From Stenurella melanura (Eukaryota; Arthropoda; Insecta; Coleoptera; Cerambycidae): a DNA stretch of 64,000 nt. Each line of letters starts with the position of its first letter. Within the stretch, counting starts at the first letter, position 1. Both the position numbers and the translations under genes were made by a program. Under the pieces are notes generated by a model. The model searched no databases. It saw only the letters and a list, made by a program, of their open reading frames with translations, and was not told the origin of the DNA. The stretch is taken from assembly GCA_963583905.1 (NCBI GenBank), contig OY757313.1, positions 77,038,201-77,102,200 on the forward strand. Direction: 5' to 3'. Positions 36,561 to 48,055 of this stretch are shown one piece after another.

Positions 36561-37199
36561 ACATTTGAAAACTATAGAGAATTTCGTGGTAAGAAGAATA
36601 CAATGATATCAAAAATTTTGTTTACTTGGCGTAGTTGCTTGTCAATCAAATGCGATATTTTCATTTTCGTATTTTACGAAAAGTTTTAAAACAGAGATTG
36701 CTGCTGCGGAATGTACCAATACGTTATAATAGTAAAATACATATGATCTACATAATAGGTATAAAATATGTGCCGTAAGTCAAAGTTTATCTGATGGCAT
36801 TAATACAGATAACTGCATGTTAACGATAAAAAACAAGCAAATGTAAAAAAGAAACATTTCGATTATAAATTATAAGATAATATTGAGGGTCACTAGAAAT
36901 GTTTTAAATGTTATAAATAATACAACACAGATTTAAATAATGATAAAACATTTGAATCAGATCAAAGAATACCCATTATCAAAGTTAAACAAGTTAATAA
37001 AAACTCGAAAATAGCACATGAGAATCGATTATCAAAGTTTTGATTTGATTGAAACTAAAAAGTGACTAATGATAATGACAAACAACCCAGTAAAATATTT
37101 ATATAGGATGAAAATATCTTTTGTTTATTGAGATTTGTCATTTAACTAATTTTTGTTTTCAAATATTATTTGATATGTATTGTACGGCTGTAAAGTCGT
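36561..37199. other. No gene recognised
   Basis: AT-rich DNA with no recognisable structure. Confidence 0.4.
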
Positions 37200-37330
37200 C
37201 TTCATAATTCTAAGGCATGTAAAAAATGCGGTAAGTACAAAGCGGGCAGGCGGCATCTTTACCTATTCAATGATACCGCCGCGCGGACTCGTTCGACGGG
37301 AATTTTTTATGTGACTTAGAAATATGAAAG
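37200..37330. mobile_element. Short MITE, family C copy 2
   Basis: Reverse-complement copy of 8849-8979. It shares CTTCATAATTCTAAGGCA, AAAAAATGCGGTA, GCGGGCAGGCGGCATC, TTTACCTATTCAAT and CCGCCGCGCGGACTC, ending with AGAAATATGAAAG. Confidence 0.8.
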
Positions 37331-37479
37331 CAACTTTACAACCCATTTTCTATTCCAAATAATTTTTGACCACCTCGCTTACATAACTTGATAATAAATA
37401 TTTTCCGTAATATTTAAATAGATAATCATTAAAAATGTGTTTATTATATATATACTTTTCGCTAATATGGAAATAAAGA

Positions 37480-37600
37480 GTAATTACATTGAATAGATCG
37501 GCACATTTCTAAAACTGTAAACACCGCACGAATTTTGATGTTTAGCCACAGACTTCTGAAGAAAGTATGAAATGTTTGTCCGTCATGTACGTCCAGTCAG
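37480..37600 (+). repeat. Family A fragment
   Basis: GATCGGCACATTTCTAAAAC followed by a short GTCCGTC tract (37579) marks the 5' half of family A, more diverged than the other copies. Confidence 0.6.
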
Positions 37601-39499
37601 AAGGTAAGGAGACGTCATGCTGCACAATTTTTTATGCATAAATGGCACCGGTAGATGGCTAAAAGTAGTAACCGCTGTAGTATTGTCAGACCCGGACTAT
37701 CTACCGATAGTTTTCCAGTATTTTAAGAGAACTGATTTTCCGCTCTAATTATTGATGAAAATGAAATTCTTTGACTCATAAAATGAGAAGCCTCTCCTAT
37801 TACCTCTCCCAAAGCCATTCTGCAATAATTTATATACGTAAAATATTTACAAAAAACATTTACGACTGAGAACCTCCTCCTAAAAAAAAAAAATTAAAGT
37901 TAGTTAAAAATAATAATTGTACCCCTTTATTATGGACACCTATTTATCACCATGACTAGTAATTTTTCCTTAATTATTAGAATAGTTTGTTCATATTAGA
38001 ACAATCCTAAATATGTCCTGAAAATTAAAACAATATTTGCACAAATTTAAAATATAAGTTTTTTTTTACTAACTAGTTATCAAAATATGTCAATAATACA
38101 CTTTTTGTGACAATGATTTATAATAATAATTGCATGCGATCATCATTTACTTCTCGTTCCATTTGAAACTAGATTTTAATCTCTATTATAGCATGTAATT
38201 GGCGTATTCTAATTTTGATCAGTACTTTCCATTGATGTTCTCAGAAGTTTAAATTATGTCAAGCGCCTTGCCAAAGCAATTTGGCACAGATCGACGATTT
38301 CTTTATACTGTAAGTGATTCCTAAAAATGTGTGAGGAGCTTCTGAAATTTTTGCAAGGGCAAGGCCGTGTTTATACCTTTCCAGCCAATTTTATAGGCAT
38401 AGACGTAGACGGAGAAGTAAAAGGAATGCATCATAGTACATCGGATACGTGATTAGAAAAGATATGTGTCGGTATATTTAATTACATCCTTTAGATTCAC
38501 CTTGCTAATCGTGTAATAAATTTCACGCAACGGTGGAAAATTTTACTGAAAATTAATTTAATGTTTATTTTAAACAATAAAATTTGAATATTGAAGTTGA
38601 CATGTAATCGGTGTTGCACAGATTAATCACCTGAATTGAATAATTTGGTAAATGTCTTCTAAACTTTCTGACAAAATTTTTTAGAGTATCAGGTATCATT
38701 ATAATAAACGTTTGTTCTCATTTATGTCTTTGTAGAAAACACTAAGACTTGGAATTTAGTCACACTATAAATATTTTGAAATATTCATTTATTTTCCTAG
38801 TTTTAAGTGATCAGAGCGCAGTGAAGGTGCACACATATTTTAGTCTAATTTTGAGGTGGATGAATTTTCTGTTCAGATTCTGTTAGGGCACGTCCAAAGG
38901 AAGATTACAATCTTGGGTAAACATCTGGCAGCTCAGACATAAATTTTTAACCCGCCATATTATTATTGTCATATACGTGCATTAACCAGTATTAAATTTC
39001 ATAGCCCTCTGTTGTTGACTGTTCTTTGGATTCCTTTCCTGTGACTTGAGACTATTTTGTCAGTAGTAAAATAAGTTTAATCTAACCATTTAAAAAAAAT
39101 TTAATGTCTGAAATTTCACTCGTTTTTGACAGTCCCCTTCAATCGTCCATTAAAAATACTGAAAAGTAAAGAAACCTTAGGCGCAATTACTACTTCTATT
39201 ACTACCACTTGTGTGGAAAGATTTGCGAGTTAGTTGACAAAAGTTTGACTCAAGATGTCCTTAAGGAGTTTCTGAAGACGGGCTCAGCTAAACGACAATG
39301 GGAAACCATCCTCTTTGTGCAGATGTTTTTGTGATACGCATTTATTTTCGTAAGTTACTTAATAAAATCTGATTCTCTGAACTATAGATGAGAAAGTCGG
39401 AATTAGACATTATACTCATTCATCCTCTTGCGGACAGGACAGACTTTCTTCTTGCGACCCATTTTGTTCAGGCTCTAATCTTATTAATAAGATAGGCGC
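37601..39499. other. No gene recognised
   Basis: AT-rich until about 39180. The right end approaches the LINE on the minus strand, but I saw no poly-T start marking a LINE 3' tail. Confidence 0.35.
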
Positions 39500-41757
39500 C
39501 AAAGTATTATCGTTTATGGCTGAACCAGAAAAATGTCATGGGAGTCATCTTCCTCCAATCTTTGGTGAATGTTTTAGAACTTCACTCATGCAGTGAGCAG
39601 ATATTTGGTTCACTTCGATTTGAAACAATGACTAAAGCTAGTGTTTCGACCTCACAAGATGTGCCTGCAACAAACTCTTCATTGTATGGTAACTTGGGAA
39701 GTTCCTTTTACGTGATGTTCGCAAACTCAACAATGTTGAAACGGCCTCGTAAGGGGTGGGCCTGCTTTTTCGCCTACCCCATCCGCAAATGCGGACGGTG
39801 TAGGTTATGTTAGCAGACCTCCCCTGGTCCTGGCTGTTGGACCCTGCCAGCTGGGTCGCTTCTTCTGGCGTTTTTCTGTCTTGGTCTTCTTGCTTCGCTG
39901 CCATGTCGGCTCTCGGAAGCGTATTTCGTCTGTAGTGAGAGGGAACGGCTGTTGGCAAGCCCTCTCGGAGTTTGGAGGGGTTTGGGTGGTGTTGATTAGT
40001 CGGAAGCCCAGGATGCCAATTGGCATGTGCTCCGATTTCATTTTAGCATCAGAGGCCGGCACGGGCTAGGGTAAATGTGTCGAGCTGGTTGTTTGCTTGG
40101 TACCCCCGAGATCGAATGATTTTGGTGTTTTTGGTCATTGTCTCCTTGCAGCGTGGGTTGAAGATCGGACTGAATCATAAAAACGGTTATGTTATACTTA
40201 CCCGTTATCCAGGATCTGGAGCTTCGTCCTCTTGTGCCTTGGAGCGTCGTTGGGGTCGTAGTCAGTCGCATGTCTGACCAGCGGACTCCCATGCTCTGCT
40301 GCACGGGCGTATAAATTATTTGCTCTGAGCTGGATGATTTCAGTTACCGGGGTGTATTCCAGGTTTCTGAAGATGTCGGCGTTTCTGACAAACCGTGGTG
40401 TCTACCTATCATAGAGTAGAGTCCTCCTCGTACTCGCTTTCTGTATTATCGCTTCCTTGGTCTGACTCCACGTCAGGTTTGCGATCCATGATAACACCAA
40501 GGTACTTGACGATATCGTGCCATTGGCCGTGTCGTCTACGTAGAGCCCCAAAGAGGTCCTTGCGATTTTTGGCACGTTGGAGGTGTAGATGGTGAACAGG
40601 TGGGGAGAGAGTACCGATCCCTGCGGTACGCCTGCTTTTATGGGCCTGTAGTTCGAGAGCTTGTCAATATTCACACGGAGTTACTTCCGGTGAAGATAAG
40701 ATCTCACAAGCTTGACGATGCCGACAGGGTAATCCATCGACAACATCTTCACCCGGGAACCGTCATGCAAAATCCTGTCGAAATCCTTGGTTACGTCTAA
40801 GAAGATCACTCTTGTGACTTGGCGGTGGTTGAGACCCTCCGTGATGTACTGCGTTAGACGAAGTACTTGGAGCTCGGTGGAATGCTCGGTTCTGAAGGCG
40901 AACTGTTCATCTGGGATGATTCGGAGTTCATCGGTCAGGGTTTTAGCCTATTCAGGATGATCTTCTCTGCTACTTTACTCATCGCCGGTAGAAGACTGAT
41001 AGGCCTGTAACTTTAAGGAAATGTTAGATTCTTTCCTGATTTGGGAATCACGATGACGTCTGCTTTCTTCCACTTGGTGGGGAAATAACGTAGTCTCAAG
41101 ATGGCATTGATGATGTTCACCATTGCTTCTACTCCTTTGAGGGGTAGTTTCTTAAGTACTATGTTTCCTTTTTCGTCGTTCCACGGAGCTTTGCGGGGTT
41201 TGAGGTTTCTATGATTTCCCTGACTTCCTCAGGAAAAGTCGGAGAGATTCTGACTCTTCGTGTTACGTCGTCCAGCTAGTCCTCGTTCTCGTCGTCCAGC
41301 CAGTCCTCGTTCTTGTCGTCGATCTGGTTTTCCCTACACAATAGTTCCGAGCTGTCGGCAAAAGCCTGTTTTTTTCCCGGTGAGTGTAGGACTGTAGACA
41401 ATACCGTTTTCTCCGTGGATGGGCGGGACTGATTTTCGCTTGGGACGCAGAGCCTTCTTGGTGACGTTGCCATCTGTTCTGCCTGTGTTCTTGCAGGGCT
41501 TCTTTAACTCTACGAGTTAATTGGTTGTATTCCCCTCGGTGTTCAGGGAGTCTTGTCCTCTACACCAGTTTCTTAACCCTCCCTATCTCGAATAAGCTGC
41601 ATGGTATCTTCAGGGAGTTCTCCCATCGACATACAACTCTTCTCGTTACAGTTTCCGTCGTGCTTTCCATTAGCGCTGCCTGGATGTGATTTGTCAGAGA
41701 GATGATAGCCTCTTCTACTTCTTCCTCACTTTCGTCAGTGTTGACGACTCATCATTC
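39500..41757 (-). mobile_element. Jockey-type LINE, 5'-truncated, GC-richer than surroundings
   Basis: Contains the decayed second ORF (40198-41757) and, towards lower coordinates, about 700 bp of GC-rich sequence that is probably its 3' untranslated region. That part has overlapping frames on both strands (for example 39638-39958 and 39805-40062 minus) that I could not match to any known domain. The right edge abuts a family B head at 41766. The left boundary is uncertain. Confidence 0.7.
40198..41757 (-). pseudogene. Jockey-type LINE ORF2 reverse transcriptase relic
   Basis: Read from 41757 downward: EEEVEEAIISLTNHIQAAL, then HRGEYNQLTRRVKEALQEH and NRWQRHQEG (the linker after the missing endonuclease), the segment VNIINAILRLRYFPTKWKKA / DVIVIPKSGKES in a shifted frame near 41050-41120, ISLLPAMSKVAEKIIL near 40980, DEQFAFRTEHSTELQVLRLT near 40880, VIFLDVTKDFDRILHD at 40762-40809 (motif A), KAGVPQGSVLSPHLFTIYTS near 40610, YVDD at 40532-40543 (catalytic box), and an ending DYDPNDAPRHKRTKLQI before a stop at 40198-40200. 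The endonuclease domain is absent because of 5' truncation, and frameshifts and stops break the rest. The catalytic aspartates are retained. This is the best preserved LINE of the window and its base composition is clearly higher in G+C than its neighbours. Confidence 0.85.
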
Positions 41758-41765
41758 ATTCTAGG

Positions 41766-42700
41766 TTCACATCCACGTAGTGGAGTAAAAGTATAGTAAT
41801 CGTAAAAATATTCAAAACTTTTTTTTGCTTAAATAGGTACCTAACGTGGATATTTGAAATTTGACCATTAAAAATTTCTGTCTGTAACTATTTTGTGGGA
41901 ACGTTTTTTCTGGAACGGTTTACAATTAACGTGAAATTTGGTCAAGCAAGCTAGTAAGAGTCTAGAAACTTAGGATTTGGTGTTATATACACCAATCAAT
42001 TTAGAATATCTAAAAGTCAAAAGTATCTATTATTTTGACATCTTTCACCCTACCACCTACCTCCTTTCAGTAGTTAAAAGGGTCAACAAGATAAAATTAT
42101 GATACTGACAGGAAATTTGTTACGCGTATGTATTATAACGAAATCTGGAACAATATATTTTCGGCTTATTGCCTTGAAGGATTAGGATGTAAATAAGCAA
42201 CTTAATAAGAATCCGGATAATTGGAATTTGGTGTATATACTAGAAGTCAAGGTTTAAATTTTTTTTGTAACAACTGTCACCCCCACCACCACCCCACTTC
42301 AACATTAAAGAATTTAACAAAATAATATTAAGATCTCGACTTGAAATTTGGTACATATTTGTTACGAGATTTGAAACTAGATTATATAATGAGCGTATAC
42401 TGTTGAAGGATTGGGGGTAGATATGGGCAAATAAGCGAGGTTGAAGCAAATTAGTAAGAGTCCAGAAGATTTGGTATATATAATATAAGCCATTTTTTTA
42501 TGACCCAGCCACCGCCACCCCCATTCCATTATTAAAAGAGTTAACTAAATGAAATTGTGATTTAGTGTGTGTATGAGAACGAATATTCTCACGAAATTTT
42601 TTGGCATCAGCCACCCCCATTACCACCTTGAGGCAGACGATTTCAAATATATTTTTAAATTATTATTATTTTAATTAAATTATTTCTTTGACTTATTATT
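41766..42700 (+). repeat. Family B copy with internal array
   Basis: Head TTCACATCCACGTAGTGGAG at 41766, GTATAGTAATCGTAAAAATA, then degenerate units with TGTATTATAACGAAATCTGG (42130), GTTGAAGGATTGGGGG (42402) and ATATACTAGAAGTCAAGG (42232). At about 42698 TATTTCCACATACTGGAGTG resembles another degenerate head, so a second copy may begin there. Confidence 0.8.
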
Positions 42701-43511
42701 TCCACATACTGGAGTGCAAATATAGTATAAAGATGTTTTCATTTAAAGAGACTTCGATGGGAAATTTGGATGTGAAATCTTATCATACTAACTACTTTCT
42801 ATTAAAATTCAACAAACGCGTGCATTTTTGGTTGGAAATGATAAAAGATAATCGTGTCTTGGCCGTATCTTCTGTTTTTCGCGTTGTTTAGATTTCTTAA
42901 ACGTCCTTGTATTTAGAACTTCAATCAATGTGATGAAATATTTTTATATGAAAAGATTATGTGGCGTTAGGTATGTCGGAATTGATTGTTTAAAATTATT
43001 AAATAATAAAGTATATTTATCATCGAGATAAGGTTATCTACGAAAATTGCGATACGTATTTAAAACCTGCAAAGCTGCAGGTATATCTAAGTAGTCTATA
43101 TTGGTAGACAGTTGAAGTAGAAGACTTAGAAATTTGATATCCGATATTTTCTGTGAAAATTATGCAATTAAAATGCTGTTTTCTTTGTTTTAAAGGAGAA
43201 TTTATGGCAAACAACATGATCTAGAATTACCTTCTCTAAACTACATTTTCCTTTTTATATCGTAATACTTACACTCCTTGCAGACTAACTTATACAATTT
43301 TTAAACAACCTTCAAATGTATGACAATTGTTTTGAATTTAGTTTGATTTTATCATTTGATTTTCTAATTAATTCTACCCGAGAGGTATTTGGAACTTTTG
43401 CCTAACGTTAATAATAACGAAAACACCCCTGTGCTTTATTGGTGAGCATAATATGAATAATGCAAGTTATCGAGATTTCACTGTCTAATTTAGACATTCT
43501 TTTGGATATTT
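42701..43511. other. No gene recognised
   Basis: A 67-codon plus frame at 42688-42891 has no recognisable domain. No repeat beyond the degenerate family B head on its left. Confidence 0.4.
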
Positions 43512-43833
43512 CAAGAAATATAAGTAATAGTCGAGAAAATTCAGCACAAAAATAGGCGAAACTATCGAATACCTGTGCAGTAAGACGGATCAAAATGCGG
43601 GTTTTTGCATTCGATCCCTTGATGCATTTATTATTTGTTACCTACTTTAATCTTACACAAATGGAAAATTGCACTTGTGCAATTTCCTATTTGTATAAGA
43701 TTAAAATAAGTAACAAATTGAATAAATGCATCAAGGAATCGAATGCAAAAAACCACATTTTGATCCGGCTTATTGCACATTTTTCCACAGTGGAATGCTA
43801 TATTTCCTCGACTATAATATCCCATTACTTACA
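43512..43833. mobile_element. Fold-back MITE or palindrome, about 320 bp
   Basis: The centre lies near 43678 (GAAAATTGCACTTGTGCAATTTCC). The arms pair through ACGGATCAAAATGCGGGTTT / AACCACATTTTGATCCGG, TTGCATTCGATCCCTTGATG and TTTGTTACCTACTTTAATCT. Weaker pairing continues to AGTAATAGTCGAG (43523) / CTCGACTATAATATCC (43808). The overlapping opposing frames at 43595-43918 and 43631-43825 reflect the palindrome. Confidence 0.8.
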
Positions 43834-44124
43834 CACATTGTCACATTTTCTTCATTTACCACAGACCATTTATAATTCGTGCAGCATATTCAGGCGATAC
43901 AAGAACAAGTATTTATAAACTTAACTAATACACGTATTGTATAACATTATATAAAATTGTTCTACAATCAGCGTTAGTTGTAATATACGTGTAATCGAGG
44001 AAAAGGGAAATTGGCTGTCATAGAATTGGATAATGTTATGACCATACGTTTTGTTTTCATAATAGTCCGGCAGTTGACGAATACGCAACTAGAACCAAAA
44101 AGTACAAAGGGTTGACTTTATCAA

Positions 44125-44206
44125 CTAAAAATATTTTACGAATAAAAATTTTTGAAATTTTTTTTGCGATTACTATACTTCCAATCCACTACGTGGATGT
44201 GGAAGT
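44125..44206 (-). repeat. Isolated family B head
   Basis: Reverse complement of ACTTCCACATCCACGTAGTG, GATTGGAAGTATAGTAATCG and an AAAAATTT tail only. No internal units follow, so this may be a truncated or solo copy. Confidence 0.75.
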
Positions 44207-44663
44207 AATTATTGGTTTACATATTTTCTTATTTTAAATCAAAGACAGTTAAACGAAAATTTAACAAAGAATGTGATCTTTATTAAAAGAAAGTAAAAAT
44301 TATGAACAATACTGTCTATATCACTCCTACGCTAGTTTTCCGTATATATTCATTTTACTTTCACACTCCATTCTTTTAAGCGTCTGTCGGGCTTATGCTG
44401 CAGAGTTTTTCATCTAGCTGTTGTGACAAATTTGAAAAATGTACTGATATTTCTTGTACCTCGTGGTTCGAGTAAAGGTAATTTTTTTATCGAATTCATT
44501 AGCGTTTCTCGTTATAAAATTCAAGTATCCTTGTATAAATAGTGTTGCTGGATAAAGTCAAACTTTTTGTACTTTATTCTTTTGGCTGCTTGATCACCAA
44601 CTGCCAACTATAATGTTAGACTGGATCGACGAGTAACCGGTTAAACTATTGTTCTTTTTCCTT
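44207..44663. other. No gene recognised
   Basis: Nothing recognised between the family B head and the complete family A copy. Confidence 0.4.
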
Positions 44664-45088
44664 ATTATACTCTTCGCAAATACAAAACGAAGAGTATATT
44701 GCATTCGATTGGCACATTTCTAAAACCGGTAATATTGCTCGTAGATAAAAAAAATTGTATCATTGTGTTGGTGGTCGAATTCTGAACAACTTTCAAAATG
44801 TCCGTCCGTCTGTCCGTCCGTCCGTCACGTTTCTGCTAAGCACGATAACTTAATATCAAAGAGTCCGATTGTATTGAAATTTGGACAGTGAGTTAGTGTT
44901 AGCTAGAGGAAGAACTCTATTGAACAAAGTCGATTAATAAATAAAAAAATATTATTTTTTTAAAATAAAAAACAATTAAACTAAAAATGTCTAAAACTAA
45001 TATTATTTACAAAAAAAACTGCGAAGAGTATCCTAGAGAATATCCAACAATTATATAAAAAGTGGAGTAAATCGGCGAAGAGTATAAT
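44664..45088 (+). mobile_element. Family A repeat, most complete copy (425 bp)
   Basis: Both ends are visible: ATTATACTCTTCGC at 44664 and its exact complement GCGAAGAGTATAAT ending at 45088. The 5' end also folds on itself (ATACTCTTCGC, 10-base loop, CGAAGAGTAT). A GTCC-rich tract lies at 44800-44830. No protein is encoded. It is non-autonomous and its superfamily is unknown. Confidence 0.8.
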
Positions 45089-45667
45089 GGTTAGCTTGTT
45101 TATATTAACATCCTAATGATGTATAGCCGCAGCTACTCCACCACTCAACCGGGACACACGCAAGGAATCATTTTAATCGCAGATACACTCGGTACTTCCA
45201 GCTTGGGCCGGGTATAGACATTAGGTCACTCGGTGAACAGTTTCAAATTGAATTCGCGGCAGCCATTTAAGTTGCTGTTTAATTAATTACTATCTTTTAC
45301 TTATTATGCCAAATTTTAATTCATTTAATAGGTGATTAATAATCAGAGAAAATATATAGTAGTAGTATGTAATATACAATTGTAATTAATTATCTCAAAA
45401 GTAAAAAAAAAACATTTAACAATGGAAAATATTAATTTGAATACCTCGCACTGAAGACTACGAATCATCACCGACAAAATTAACCACTCCATCGTAATCA
45501 TAAATAAAAATCAAAGTCGACAATAAATACAATAAACAAGTGCAAACATTCAATTCAACAAGGAACACAACCAGCATGTAAATTAGCACGTGTTGTGTCC
45601 ACTGATTGACGTCATCGACCGAAACCGCGGTAAGTAAAATATTGTGCGACAGCGTATATCTTCTTTA
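45089..45667. other. No gene recognised
   Basis: No coding or repeat structure seen. Confidence 0.4.
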
Positions 45668-46286
45668 TAGTACGGCAGCCCGTGACCAAAATCAACTGTA
45701 GTTTATTACGGAGTTTTACGCAGCTGTATCAACATATGACACTTTGCGCTCTTGTTATTGAATTGCGACGGAAATGATTTTTTTCAACATATCAAGTTGA
45801 AAATTGTCCGTTCATATTTTTCATACATGTTTTTTGATATAAAACATCATTTTGATTAGCCTAAAAAAAGACGCAGAATTGAAATGCAAGTAAATACTAT
45901 GATATGAAACGATTTAAACGTTCGTTTTTATTTTTTGGTCGAGACGAGAATTGTCGGAACGGACATTTGGCGATGACATGAATTTCCACCTGTTCCCAGT
46001 TTTCAGTATTTAACCCCTTATATCTTCACCTAGCACTAAAAATTTTCGGTTTAATTTTTCCTCGAACTATGCATATTTATGACCAAGAAACAGTAAACGG
46101 ACATTAGGTGATTACTCAGATGATCCTTTATTTTTTATGTTGAAGGATACATTTCAACCTTATCGTGACGCTAAAAAATTCCGTCGCTCTGAACTTTTTT
46201 TATCCTTGTTTAAAGAAATGAGCATTGGCGCGGGAATTTCCCATTAGGCGATATGTAGAAAATTTTGTTTACGGGCTGCCGTACTA
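45668..46286. mobile_element. Terminal-inverted-repeat element flanked by TTA, 619 bp
   Basis: Ends TAGTACGGCAGCCCGT at 45668 and ACGGGCTGCCGTACTA at 46286 are perfect complements, with AACAAAAT-like extension. TTA lies on each side (45665-45667, 46287-46289), a 3 bp duplication as in PIF/Harbinger elements. That assignment is inference from TSD length only. No transposase frame inside. Confidence 0.75.
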
Positions 46287-46289
46287 TTA

Positions 46290-47652
46290 AGGCAATCGCC
46301 CACTAGGCGAACGAACGTAGAAACGAGTCACAATCAGGGTTGCGATCCTCACTCTTGAGTAGGAAACAGTAGTGTCGTTCAACTTTATTGCCTAATTTAT
46401 CCCTAAGGTATTGTTTCTTGTTCAATAAAATGGTTATCAGTAAGTAAATCGAGTTTCAAATTGAGAAAGTAATCACAAATATCCATAGAAAATCTAATTA
46501 TTCTCATAAAATTACCAATTTCATATCGACTGTTATGTACATAGTAATTTGACCCACCTAATACTACGTGTCAATTTTACTTTCTGCGGTTGCAAGTCTT
46601 AATGAAAAGTAATAGAAATAATTGCAGTAGTAAATATTTGCTTTGTTAATATTACCATCTATTGAATTTCTCCATAATGCATATAAATCAGTGAACTTTG
46701 CGTTATATGACTATTAATGAGTAACCTATACCACAATTTGTGGGCAGTTCCAAGAAAATTAATTAAAACATTACCACTTTCATACGCATAGAACACGATA
46801 TGTTCTATGTAATTTTCAAAAGTTTACAGTCGTACCTGTTCTTAGCTTGCATAATAAAATCCCTGTCGACCAAATTGTGGACGTGGAGAGTAAACATTTG
46901 TGAAAGTCAGAAGTAATGAAATTATCATTATACCAAGGCGCCTTAATGGCGCGACAGGGGGTTAAAGTTAACAAACTTAATTGTCCACGTAAATACGGTT
47001 TAAATTCGTCTAACAAAATTAATAAATAGGATTTCGTATCTTTAAAGGGCGATTAAGCTTTGTTATTAAATTATAAATGTATCGCTAGTTTGTATATAGT
47101 CCAATCATGTATTTTCTTCGAAAACTTGAGGTGTAAACATGTTTCAGAAACAAATCAGCTTTTATGCTTCGTATGCAAGTGTGTAAAAGATATCGAAGTA
47201 TACCTAGATGCGTAACACTACCACCTTGCTTTTACTAATCTCACGAGGGGAAGCAATTAATTGGTGAGATTATATTCCAAAATTTCTTTGTACGTTTCAG
47301 GTGATTTAAATTACGAAAATCAAGAAAGTTACCTCATATACTTCTATGGCTGTGAGCCATAATAACTTATCAACAAGGCAAGCTATTACTAGTGTATATA
47401 TAGTAGACGTAAGATATATAGTGCAGCCATCAAAAAGCATGCCGATAAAGCAACTAAAGCAGACAAAGAACACCGTCGCTCATTTTACTCCTTCGTGTCA
47501 CTATACGTATTTCGTTTACTATACATTGTTAGGTATGATCACCGGTGTTATCGAAATACACAAACAAAATAATGAAACTTTAACGAACAAAACAATTATT
47601 CATTGCTGATGCTGTTACAGAAGCTATTTGATAGAAGAAAACAAATTAACCA
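46290..47652. other. No gene recognised
   Basis: One 87-codon plus frame at 47346-47609 and a 66-codon minus frame at 46816-47016 lack recognisable domains. No repeats seen. Confidence 0.4.
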
Positions 47653-47655
47653 TTA

Positions 47656-47915
47656 GTGCATGGCCACGTCGGCCCACCGCACATCGCCCACCGCACAGCG
47701 CCTAACCTGGTCTGCATACGAAGGAAATTGTACTAATTGTTTATATATTATTCGGCTATTTTCTTCTATAATTTTAAATAAGACACGGTATCGCTCATGC
47801 TGAAGGCTGTGCGATGTGCGAGGCTCAAGTTGTTGATTTGGTCATTTGGTTGGTAAAATAATGATTCTATTTAATTTTATTGTGCGATATGCGGTGCGCC
47901 GACGTGGTCATGCAC
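47656..47915. mobile_element. Terminal-inverted-repeat MITE flanked by TTA, 260 bp
   Basis: Starts GTGCATGGCCACGTCGGC then CCACCGCACATCGC and ends GCGATATGCGGTGCGCC then GACGTGGTCATGCAC, giving inverted repeats of about 33 bp with few mismatches. TTA flanks both sides (47653-47655, 47916-47918). Probably Harbinger-type by TSD length; it has a different terminal sequence from the 45.7 kb element. Confidence 0.8.
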
Positions 47916-47974
47916 TTATACTGTTCGCCGATTTGCTGCACTTTTTATGTAATTGTTGCACATTCTATAGAATA

Positions 47975-48055
47975 CTCTTTACAGTGTTTTTGTAAATAAT
48001 ATTAGTTTTAGTCATTTTTTGTTTAATTACAAAACATAGAGATACAGAGAAGAAA
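47975..48055 (-). repeat. Family A fragment (3' part)
   Basis: TTTTTGTAAATAATATTAGT, then TTTAATTACAAAACATA, matches the 3' region of family A in reverse as seen at 63062-63110. Confidence 0.65.

Noticed and set aside
43595..43918. 107-codon plus frame
   Set aside because: It lies mostly in a palindrome, with a mirrored frame on the other strand.
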